From Flavobacteriales bacterium (lineage in GTDB: Bacteria; Bacteroidota; Bacteroidia; Flavobacteriales_D; Sanyastnellaceae): a DNA stretch of 5,412 nucleotides. The position numbers and the translations under genes are program-made. The stretch is from contig CANGVZ010000188.1 in assembly GCA_947457285.1 (NCBI GenBank), positions 1-5,412 of the forward strand. The letters run 5' to 3'. The notes under the pieces are model-generated. The model saw nothing but the letters and a program-made list of their open reading frames with translations. It was not told the DNA's origin and did not search any database. Numbering within the stretch: the first letter of the stretch is position 1; each line of letters starts with the position of its first letter. Shown piece by piece: positions 1-5,286 of this stretch.

Positions 1-1500
1 GTTAGCGCCATCACCCCCACACCTGCGGGTGAAGGAAAGACCACTACCAGCATTGGTCTAACCGAGGGTCTAAATAAAATAGGAAAAAAGGCTACTGTTG
101 TTTTACGTGAGCCTTCTCTCGGTCCTGTGTTTGGCATTAAGGGTGGTGCTGCCGGCGGTGGATACTCCCAAGTCGTGCCTATGGAAGATATCAATCTTCA
201 TTTTACTGGCGACTTTGCCGCAGTAGAGAAAGCCAACAATCTTCTCGCTGCTTTGATCGACAATAATCTTCAAAATAAACAATACTCTCTCGGACTCGAT
301 CCTCGCTCCATCTATTGGAAGCGTGTAATGGATATGAACGACCGCTCCTTGCGAGATATCACTATCGGATTGGGAGGCACAGGAAATGGAATTCCAAGAC
401 AAGACGGCTTCAACATCACACCAGCGAGCGAAGTGATGGCGATTCTTTGTATGGCAAAGAATATTGAAGACTTAAAAGAAAAACTTGGAAATATTTTCGT
501 TGGCTTTACATTCGATCGCAAGCCCATCTATGCGCGCGATCTCAAGGCGCAAGGTGCAATGGCGCTATTGCTCAAAGATGCCATCAAACCAAATTTGGTG
601 CAGACCTTAGAAGGAAATCCTGCCATTCTCCATGGTGGTCCATTCGCGAATATTGCACAAGGTACCAATACGATTATAGCTACTAAAATGGGCTTGTCAC
701 TCTCTGATTTTGTTGTGACGGAAGCAGGTTTCGGAGCAGATTTGGGTGCGGAAAAATTCATGGATATCAAATGTGGTTACGGCAATTTAAAACCAGATGC
801 GATTGTTGTGGTAGCTACCATCCGCGCCCTTCGTCACCATGGCGGTGCGAAAAAAGAAGAGTACAATACACCTTCTATGGAGCGCGTCACTACAGGGTTT
901 TCAAATCTTGAAAAACATATTGAGAACTGCCAAAAGTTCGGATTATTCCCCGTAGTTGCGATCAATCATTTTCCAACAGATACAGATGAGGAAATTCAAT
1001 TTGTGATTGACGCCTGCGCCAAAATGGGCGTTAAGGCTGTGGTAAGTAAAGGTTTTGCCCACGGCGGCGAAGGCACAAAAGAGCTTGCAACGGCCGTTGT
1101 AGCCGAAGTAGAAAGTGGACGCAATGCATTCAAACCACTTTACGATTGGTCAATGCCAGTGAAGGATAAAATCGAAAAAATCGCGAAGGAAATCTATGGC
1201 GCTGATGCTGTTCAATACACCAAAGAGGCTGAAGGTAATTTGCGAACCATCGAGCGCCTCGGACTCGCGGGTCTGCCCGTATGCATGGCGAAAACACAGA
1301 AGTCATTCAGCGACGATGAATCAAAAATTGGAAGACCACGAAATTTCGTAGTGACGGTAAGAGAGTTCGAATATGCCGTTGGTGCAGGTTTTATCATTCC
1401 TATTCTCGGTGAAATGATGCGAATGCCAGGATTACCTGCCATTCCCGCTTCTGAAAATATGGATATTGACGCCAATGGTGTTGTGAGTGGACTATCATGA
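1..1500 (+). CDS. fhs: Formate-tetrahydrofolate ligase (10-formyl-THF synthetase), 5' end outside window
   Basis: Cytosolic enzyme that joins formate to tetrahydrofolate with ATP, giving 10-formyl-THF for purine, formyl-Met-tRNA and other one-carbon uses. The frame is open from base 1, and 499 codons are visible. The family is usually about 555-560 residues, so roughly 55-60 N-terminal residues lie upstream. Visible codons 5-16 hold the P-loop (TPTPAGEGKTTT). Codons 45-55 give the first family signature, GIKGGAAGGGY. Codons 240-253 contain TEAGFGADLGAEKF. Codons 271-282 (VATIRALRHHGG) match the second signature, with Arg where Lys is common. The C-terminal MRMPGLPAIPASENMDID block is intact, so the 3' end is complete. 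The GTG at 127 is an internal Val codon, not a start. The TGA stop overlaps the fdhD start (ATGA), implying co-transcription and translational coupling. Identification is very secure. Confidence 0.97.
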   Translation, partial: VSAITPTPAGEGKTTTSIGLTEGLNKIGKKATVVLREPSLGPVFGIKGGAAGGGYSQVVPMEDINLHFTGDFAAVEKANNLLAALIDNNLQNKQYSLGLDPRSIYWKRVMDMNDRSLRDITIGLGGTGNGIPRQDGFNITPASEVMAILCMAKNIEDLKEKLGNIFVGFTFDRKPIYARDLKAQGAMALLLKDAIKPNLVQTLEGNPAILHGGPFANIAQGTNTIIATKMGLSLSDFVVTEAGFGADLGAEKFMDIKCGYGNLKPDAIVVVATIRALRHHGGAKKEEYNTPSMERVTTGFSNLEKHIENCQKFGLFPVVAINHFPTDTDEEIQFVIDACAKMGVKAVVSKGFAHGGEGTKELATAVVAEVESGRNAFKPLYDWSMPVKDKIEKIAKEIYGADAVQYTKEAEGNLRTIERLGLAGLPVCMAKTQKSFSDDESKIGRPRNFVVTVREFEYAVGAGFIIPILGEMMRMPGLPAIPASENMDIDANGVVSGLS

Positions 1501-2273
1501 CGAAAACACGCCTTTATAATGGTCTTCTCAATAGTGGTGGAGAGGTCAGGACGGTGAATGACAACCTGGCCATCGAACATCCCCTTTCGGTGTTAATCAA
1601 TGGAGAAGCTTTTACATTAACAATGCAAACCCCGGGTAATGAGTTGGAACTCATCCGGGGTTTACTTTTTTCAGAAGGAATATATAAGAAAAAACAAGGG
1701 GAATTTAATTACCATATAATTGAAAAATCAAAAGAGAATTTCATCTCCAAGGTGAATCTAACCATTCCGCTAGAAGAGATGGATCAATCTCTCTTGAATA
1801 AGCGAAATTTGCTATCCGTAGCAAGCTGTGGTATTTGCGGTAAGACCGAATTAAATCTGCCTGGTGGGGAGCTTGAAAGTAATGAATTGGATTTGAAATT
1901 AATTAAATTTCAGGAGATGTTTGAGTCAATGCGACTTCATCAAAATACTTTCGAAATTTCTGGAGGCTCACATGCTGCCGCCGTTTTTAACGCGGACTTT
2001 CAGTTGATGACTATCATGGAAGATATAGGACGTCATAATGCCGTGGACAAGTGTATTGGAGCCTTATTAAATAAAGGTGTTTTAGGTCAAGCGAAATATC
2101 TCTTGGTAAGCGGCAGAGTGAGCTATGAAATCATCACCAAGTGTTTTGTAGCTGGGATACCCGTATTGGCAGCGGTTAGCGCTCCGAGTTCTTTAGCTGT
2201 AGATTTTGCCAAAGAATTAGGAGTTAAACTATTTGGTTTTTGCAGAGAAAATCGCTTTACCCAATATGCCTAA
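1497..2273 (+). CDS. fdhD: Formate dehydrogenase accessory sulfurtransferase FdhD
   Basis: FdhD proteins carry sulfur from a cysteine desulfurase (IscS in E. coli) to the bis-MGD molybdenum cofactor, which makes formate dehydrogenase active. The 258 residues fit the family length (about 255-280). The key CGIC motif is at Cys111-Cys114. Other family blocks are TPGNELELIRGLLFSEG (45-61), GGSHAAA (156-162), EDIGRHNAVDK (175-185), SGRVSYEII (205-213) and the C-terminal LFGFCRENRF. The ATG start overlaps the fhs stop by 4 bp, with a weak GAGTGG about 8 nt upstream, so translation is probably coupled to fhs. No formate dehydrogenase gene lies in the window; its presence elsewhere is inferred. The conserved stretch around codons 44-58 is also a strong terminator-like hairpin (separate entry). 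The stop overlaps that of the convergent gene by 4 bp. Confidence 0.96.
   Translation: MTKTRLYNGLLNSGGEVRTVNDNLAIEHPLSVLINGEAFTLTMQTPGNELELIRGLLFSEGIYKKKQGEFNYHIIEKSKENFISKVNLTIPLEEMDQSLLNKRNLLSVASCGICGKTELNLPGGELESNELDLKLIKFQEMFESMRLHQNTFEISGGSHAAAVFNADFQLMTIMEDIGRHNAVDKCIGALLNKGVLGQAKYLLVSGRVSYEIITKCFVAGIPVLAAVSAPSSLAVDFAKELGVKLFGFCRENRFTQYA
1627..1671 (+). terminator. Intragenic terminator-like hairpin in fdhD
   Basis: The left arm (1627-1635 plus 1639-1645) pairs perfectly with the right arm 1648-1663. This gives 16 possible base pairs interrupted only by a 3-nt bulge (GTA, 1636-1638). The two innermost T-A pairs must open, leaving a TTGGAA loop and 14 pairs. The lower stem is GC-rich (CCCCGG/CCGGGG) and is followed directly by A, C and six Ts (1666-1671), the form of an intrinsic terminator on the plus strand. 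It lies about 130 nt into fdhD, inside codons 44-58, which encode a conserved protein block. It could act as an attenuator when fdhD is poorly translated, or it may be a coincidence of coding. The structure is seen directly; function is inferred. Confidence 0.45.
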
Positions 2274-3139
2274 GGATTGCATGAGTTGCAATACATGGCT
2301 TCTTCATATTTTTTTCCGTTAGGATATTTCTCATCATGGGTGAATCCACATTTTTTGCAACCGTATGTGTAGCTAAGCAGCGAAGCGGTAGCCGTACCGC
2401 ATAGCTCGCATGGTAATCCTGGATTGGCCGATATGATCCCATAACCAGGTGTTTGACATTGTGGACAAGAGGTAGTAATGCGGTCAATGAGTTTGCTGGT
2501 CAATTCCTGAATCACTTTCATTCTTGAGGGATTGTGCATCGCTCGCATATCCGTTTCAATATACACTTCTCCGTATTTAGACATTAATAGGTCGTAATGT
2601 TCACGCATTTCTTTCGGATCATGTATGCCTTTTTTAAGGTCGTTCAAATTATCCTTTGAAGCTTTCATGATGATGCCATGAGACGGAAACAAAATAACAT
2701 CCAGAAAATGCTGTAAGTCTTCCAAATTGTTTACAGTGCGGCCATTGAAGTTGGTTTGACTGGTGATTTCTTTTACTACGATTTCAAGGTTGTTTTTTTT
2801 ATCCAAAAACATCATTAATTCCTCATGACCAGAAAGCATGAAAAACGCGGGGTGTGGACCAAAGGAGCCCTCTGTGGCAATCACAAGATCTTCTGGGGCC
2901 AATTGTGCTGCCATTTCACACTTTTTTCGAAGGGTAGTCAAAGGATCATCGCGTCGCTCCACTTCACCCGAAAATGTCCCCAATAAGTCAGTATCGATGT
3001 CTGCTACTTGAAAAGTGTTTAAGCTGAGTGCTTTTACTACTTGATCAGCAATAGCAATTTCTTTCTTATGCTTGGTGGCAATAAATAGCGAACGGCCTGA
3101 AAACCACGCCGGTTGGGTAGTAGAGGAAGTTTGAATCAT
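2270..3139 (-). CDS. DUF6671-like protein with C-terminal four-CxxC zinc-ribbon region
   Basis: Uncharacterised, probably cytosolic protein of 289 residues; no signal peptide or membrane segment is apparent. The N-terminal domain has conserved-looking motifs ATKHKKE (21-27), DTDLLGTFSGEVER (49-62), EGSFGPHP (90-97) and TNF (129-131), then TDMRAMHNPSRM (196-207). The C-terminus has four Cys pairs, at 225/228, 244/247, 261/264 and 284/287, enough for two zinc-binding knuckle pairs. From memory this pattern matches DUF6671, for which I know no function. The acidic and His motifs could form an active site, but that is speculation. ATG at 3139 is chosen because the ATKH motif then sits near the N-terminus and a promoter-like site lies just upstream. 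A GTG at 3184 would add 15 residues. The gene is convergent with fdhD (stops overlap 4 bp) and divergent from rluF. Confidence 0.85.
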   Translation of the reverse strand: MIQTSSTTQPAWFSGRSLFIATKHKKEIAIADQVVKALSLNTFQVADIDTDLLGTFSGEVERRDDPLTTLRKKCEMAAQLAPEDLVIATEGSFGPHPAFFMLSGHEELMMFLDKKNNLEIVVKEITSQTNFNGRTVNNLEDLQHFLDVILFPSHGIIMKASKDNLNDLKKGIHDPKEMREHYDLLMSKYGEVYIETDMRAMHNPSRMKVIQELTSKLIDRITTSCPQCQTPGYGIISANPGLPCELCGTATASLLSYTYGCKKCGFTHDEKYPNGKKYEEAMYCNSCNP

Positions 3140-3156
3140 AAGGTTGTCTTCGGGGC

Positions 3157-3187
3157 TAATTATATGAAAATCACGTTTAAACACAAA
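3157..3187 (-). promoter_or_regulatory. Candidate promoter of the DUF6671-like gene
   Basis: On the minus strand a TTTG (3187-3184) is followed after 19 nt by TATAATTA (3164-3157). The spacing fits the Bacteroidota sigma consensus TTTG-N19-21-TAnnTTTG, but the -7 box matches only its first half and one T of TTTG. It would place the transcript start near 3150, giving a leader of about 11 nt to the ATG at 3139. The upstream GTG at 3184 would then be excluded. Weak evidence, based on consensus only. Confidence 0.3.
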
Positions 3188-3192
3188 AATTC

Positions 3193-3200
3193 TATATTTG
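3193..3200 (+). promoter_or_regulatory. Bacteroidota -7 box upstream of rluF
   Basis: TATATTTG at 3193-3200 is a perfect match to the Bacteroidota -7 element TAnnTTTG. No convincing TTTG -33 box is seen at the usual distance. A transcript starting 5-7 nt downstream would begin around 3205-3207, only a few nucleotides before the rluF ATG at 3210, so the mRNA would be nearly leaderless. The alternative TTG start at 3198 lies inside this box, which argues against it. Confidence 0.45.
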
Positions 3201-3209
3201 ACTCCGAAT

Positions 3210-3938
3210 ATGGAATCAGAAAGTCAAGGCATTCGCATCAATAAATACCTCAGTGAGATGGGGTATTGTTCTCGTAGAAAAGCTGATGAATTGATTGAAG
3301 CTCGACGGGTCACCATCAATGGAAAAGTTCCGGAAATGGGCACGCGTGTGCATGAAGGCGACGACGTTCGAGTAGATGGAAAGCCAATTCAGGATGAAAA
3401 TGAAAAACCAGTCTATTTAGCTTTTCATAAGCCAGTAGGTATCGTATGCACCACCGACACCAAAAGGGAGAAGAACAATATTATTGACTATATCAAGTAT
3501 CCCAAGCGGATTTTTCCAATAGGAAGGTTGGACAAACCAAGTGAAGGGTTGATTTTACTTACCAGTGATGGTGACATCGTAAACAAAATTCTCCGTGCCC
3601 GCAATCATCATGAGAAGGAGTACATCGTAAGTGTCAACAAGCCGATTAATGGTGAGTTTGTAAAAAAGATGAGCAATGGTGTGCCCATTTTGGACACGAT
3701 CACGCGAAAGTGTTTTGTAGAACAAACCGGGCGCTGCACGTTTCGTATCATACTTACACAAGGCTTGAATCGACAAATTCGTCGGATGTGTGAGCACTTG
3801 GGTTATGAGGTGACGACACTCAAAAGGGTTCGAATCATGAATATCCTGTTGGATTTACCAGTGGGCAAATGGCGTCATCTTTCTCTTAAAGAACTTGAGG
3901 ATATTCAGGCCATGGTCTCTGATTCTTCGAAGGTTTGA
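3210..3938 (+). CDS. rluF: 23S rRNA pseudouridine synthase, RluF type (RsuA/RluB/E/F family)
   Basis: Isomerises a specific uridine in 23S rRNA to pseudouridine. E. coli RluF acts on U2604 and can also modify tRNA-Tyr. The protein is 242 residues from the ATG at 3210. An N-terminal S4 RNA-binding domain (about residues 8-55, with RINKYLSEMGYCSRRKAD) is followed by the catalytic domain. GRLDK at 105-109 carries the catalytic Asp108. Downstream blocks VNKILRARNHHEKEY, GVPILDTITRKC and QGLNRQIRRMCEHLGYEV closely follow E. coli RluF as I recall it, favouring RluF over RluB or RluE. It lacks the long basic C-terminal tail of the E. coli enzyme (about 290 residues). ATG 3210 is preferred over TTG 3198, which falls inside a -7 promoter box. 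The gene is convergent with the downstream regulator, with only 3 bp between stops. Confidence 0.93.
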   Translation: MESESQGIRINKYLSEMGYCSRRKADELIEARRVTINGKVPEMGTRVHEGDDVRVDGKPIQDENEKPVYLAFHKPVGIVCTTDTKREKNNIIDYIKYPKRIFPIGRLDKPSEGLILLTSDGDIVNKILRARNHHEKEYIVSVNKPINGEFVKKMSNGVPILDTITRKCFVEQTGRCTFRIILTQGLNRQIRRMCEHLGYEVTTLKRVRIMNILLDLPVGKWRHLSLKELEDIQAMVSDSSKV

Positions 3939-3941
3939 GAT

Positions 3942-4223
3942 TCATTTGAAATAGGTCTTTAATGCGGAAATATACTCCTTGAATGCTGCTGTTCCCTCCT
4001 TTGTGATGGTCACAGTAGTGAGCGGATAATTACCTTTAAAAGTCTTTTCAATCTCCAAGTATTTCGCGTCTTTCAACTTTTGGAGTTGAATGCTCAAATT
4101 ACCAGCAGTAGCACCTGTTTTTTCTTTTAAATAATTGAATTCAGCCTTTCCATTGGCTATGAGCAAACTCATAATCGCCAATCGGAGCTCTGTATTCAAT
4201 AACGGATTAAGAGGTTTAAACAT
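3942..4223 (-). CDS. Small winged-helix transcriptional regulator (HTH_34 / MarR-ArsR-like)
   Basis: A 93-residue single-domain DNA-binding protein. Residues 11-35 (TELRLAIMSLLIANGKAEFNYLKEK, given as its span) form the first helices. Residues 38-57, containing NLSIQLQKLKDAKYLEI, are the likely recognition helix. Residues 60-77 (KTFKGNYPLTTVTITKEG) form the beta wing, and a C-terminal helix could mediate dimerisation. This is the HTH_34 winged-helix pattern common in Bacteroidota; no Cys/His metal site or ligand domain is seen. The start codon overlaps the stop of the upstream membrane-gene remnant by 8 bp (ATGTTTAA) and has no Shine-Dalgarno sequence, so translation probably depended on coupling to that gene. 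It is likely a repressor of its own operon through the palindrome at 4489-4503 (inference). It converges on rluF with 3 bp between stops and no visible terminator. Confidence 0.87.
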   Translation of the reverse strand: MFKPLNPLLNTELRLAIMSLLIANGKAEFNYLKEKTGATAGNLSIQLQKLKDAKYLEIEKTFKGNYPLTTVTITKEGTAAFKEYISALKTYFK

Positions 4224-4445
4224 GGGCAGACTTTGTTTTTTTCCACAAGATGAAACCGGGAACGAGATATCCTAATACAATAGACGCGGCATAAATCAGT
4301 AAGGCTTCTTTTTGTGCGAACATAGAGGCGAATATCGCGCACGCCCAAAATAGAATCCATTATCATGGTTTTGCTTTTGAGATTCTGCAATGATCGAGTC
4401 GATGATATCGAAACTCTTTTTTGGATCTAATGGTGTATCGTTCAT
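4216..4445 (-). pseudogene. Remnant of a Bacteroidota membrane-protein gene, internal deletion plus frameshift
   Basis: From ATG 4445, one frame encodes a hydrophilic N-terminus (MNDTPLDPKKSFDIIDSII...DNGFYF, 33 residues). It then runs out of register to a TGA at 4296-4298. From about 4357 another frame reads ILFWACAIFASMFAQ, then a second hydrophobic segment ALLIYAASIVLGYLVPGFILW and KKTKSAHV, ending at TAA 4216-4218. That frame has stops (TGA, TAA) just upstream and no start codon of its own. The two halves resemble the N- and C-termini of a roughly 190-residue multi-pass membrane family that I recall sitting next to such regulators; about 110 central residues would be missing. The junction GGATTCTATTTTGGG (4358-4344) reads sensibly in both frames, consistent with a short-repeat deletion. 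Alternatives are a sequencing or assembly error, or a programmed -1 shift on TTTT. The frame break is seen; the deletion is inferred from family memory. Confidence 0.7.
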
Positions 4446-4475
4446 ATTCTTTGGTTTTTATTGTAGATTATTTCT

Positions 4476-4507
4476 CAAATGTAAAGTAGTTTATAATATA
4501 AACCAAA
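4476..4507 (-). promoter_or_regulatory. Promoter of the membrane remnant / regulator unit
   Basis: On the minus strand TTTG (4507-4504) is followed by exactly 20 nt and TACATTTG (4483-4476). Both boxes are perfect matches to the Bacteroidota consensus TTTG-N19-21-TAnnTTTG, making this the best promoter in the window. The transcript would start near 4470, about 25 nt before the ATG at 4445. The spacer is filled by a palindrome (separate entry). Confidence 0.7.
4489..4503. promoter_or_regulatory. Palindromic candidate operator between the -33 and -7 boxes
   Basis: GTTTATA (4489-4495), one central A, then TATAAAC (4497-4503) form a perfect 7+7 bp inverted repeat filling most of the promoter spacer. 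A dimeric winged-helix protein bound here would block the polymerase. The regulator encoded in the same transcript is the obvious candidate, giving negative autoregulation. The palindrome is seen; the binding protein is inferred. Confidence 0.5.
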
Positions 4508-4577
4508 TGTTATTGAAAAAACCAAAAATGTAAAATTTTATGATGGACACCAATTAATTGTAAATCATGGACTTGGA

Positions 4578-4610
4578 TTGTTCTGTTCGGTGGCTACTCG
4601 CTTTTATTTG
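4578..4610 (+). promoter_or_regulatory. Possible promoter of the lipoprotein gene
   Basis: TTTATTTG at 4603-4610 matches TAnnTTTG except for its second base. A TTG at 4578-4580 lies 22 nt upstream, slightly longer than the ideal spacer. The predicted transcript start, about 4615-4617, gives a roughly 15-nt A-rich leader before the ATG at 4631. Consensus-based and weak. Confidence 0.3.
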
Positions 4611-4630
4611 CCTTACCAAAATAAATTATT

Positions 4631-5281
4631 ATGAAAATGAAAAATGTAATTCTTCCCGCTTTTATAGCGGTGACTATCGCATCTTGTACTGAAGCTACGA
4701 ATGCAGAGCAACAAGTGAAAGGTCTAGTCAACGATCAAGTAAACCAAACCATCAAAGATTTAGGATTGGTGTATGTCGAAGAGGGCGCACAACAAGTCGT
4801 CACCTATGATGAGGTAAATGCAGCGCAACAAGCATGGTGTGACGGTCTTGAAAAGATTGGTCAGCTCTACACTTCAGGTGGGGATTACAAAACGTACACC
4901 GAGCAATTCATCACCGAGACATACAATTATGATTTTGGAAAAGTATTTTTTAAACCCACATTAGCCTATGGTGATAATACTTTTAGAACTACAAAAGATG
5001 GTGCTCTCGCATATTTCATTGGAGGAAATCCTAATTTTCCTGAGGACAAGGGATTTGCTCTAAAGCCTTGGACAGAGGTGCGCTATGATAATCTTGGAAC
5101 TAATAATGAGGGTATTCAAATCTACGGTTCCGTTGCCATCACCATGGGAAATGTTTGGGTAAAAGGGCCTGATGGAAAAGAGGTCATGGTGGATAAAACG
5201 TTTGTATTCAAAAAAGGAAAAGATGGTAAATTGCGTCTGATAGTTCACAAATCAGCACTGCCATTTTCACCAGGAGTATAA
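4631..5281 (+). CDS. Predicted lipoprotein with SnoaL/NTF2-like domain, function unknown
   Basis: The protein has 216 residues. The N-terminus has Lys residues, a hydrophobic stretch and a lipobox IASC with Cys19, so a lipoprotein signal peptide and export are expected. Residues 23-60 are polar and probably helical or a linker. From about residue 62 the domain carries AAQQAWCDGLEKIG (64-77), YTSGGDYKTYTEQFI, FKPTLAYGDNTFRTT, GALAYFIGG, GFALKPW and VDKTFVFKK, ending in a HKSALPF motif. I recall relatives with this pattern that are database-labelled 'phosphoribosyl-AMP cyclohydrolase' but look like SnoaL/NTF2 folds. I do not support that enzyme name: an exported lipoprotein would not be the cytosolic HisI. 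The start has no Shine-Dalgarno sequence but an A/T-rich leader, normal for this phylum; ATG 4637 is an alternative. It is followed 5 nt later by another exported-protein gene, probably in the same operon. Confidence 0.85.
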   Translation: MKMKNVILPAFIAVTIASCTEATNAEQQVKGLVNDQVNQTIKDLGLVYVEEGAQQVVTYDEVNAAQQAWCDGLEKIGQLYTSGGDYKTYTEQFITETYNYDFGKVFFKPTLAYGDNTFRTTKDGALAYFIGGNPNFPEDKGFALKPWTEVRYDNLGTNNEGIQIYGSVAITMGNVWVKGPDGKEVMVDKTFVFKKGKDGKLRLIVHKSALPFSPGV

Positions 5282-5286
5282 TTACT

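Larger units (their letters stand above)
4446..4630. other. AT-rich divergent intergenic region
   Basis: This 185-bp gap separates the minus-strand regulator unit from the plus-strand lipoprotein gene. Besides the promoter and operator listed separately, it holds related direct repeats, AACCAAATGTTA (4501-4512) and AACCAAAAATGTAA (4520-4533). It also holds a perfect 10-bp palindrome CAATTAATTG (4551-4560). No RNA gene or convincing small gene is seen. Confidence 0.6.

Noticed and set aside
127..1500. A start for fhs at GTG 127
   Set aside because: The frame is open back to base 1 and encodes the family's P-loop there, so the gene is truncated by the window edge rather than starting at 127.
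3175..3182. GTTTAAAC, which recurs at 4214-4221
   Set aside because: Two copies of this 8-bp palindrome looked like a shared site, but the second falls inside the regulator start region and no flanking sequence is shared. Probably chance.
3140..3184. A 15-residue N-terminal extension of the DUF6671-like protein from a GTG
   Set aside because: It would cover the candidate promoter, and the ATG at 3139 puts the conserved ATKH motif near the N-terminus. It cannot be fully excluded.
3198..3209. A four-residue extension of RluF from a TTG
   Set aside because: The TTG is part of a perfect TAnnTTTG promoter box, and an ATG follows 12 nt later, just before the S4 domain.
4196..4390. A 64-codon minus-strand reading frame
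   Set aside because: It lies in the third frame over the membrane-gene remnant. It is rich in Arg with no family resemblance, while the other two frames give recognisable membrane-protein segments.
4551..4560. The palindrome CAATTAATTG as an operator for the lipoprotein gene
   Set aside because: It is short, AT-rich and not extended on either side. It is plausible but not better than chance in this composition.
4567..4692. A 41-codon plus-strand reading frame starting MDLDCSVRW
   Set aside because: It overlaps the lipoprotein gene out of frame, has no ribosome binding site, and its C-terminal half is just the shadow of the signal peptide region.
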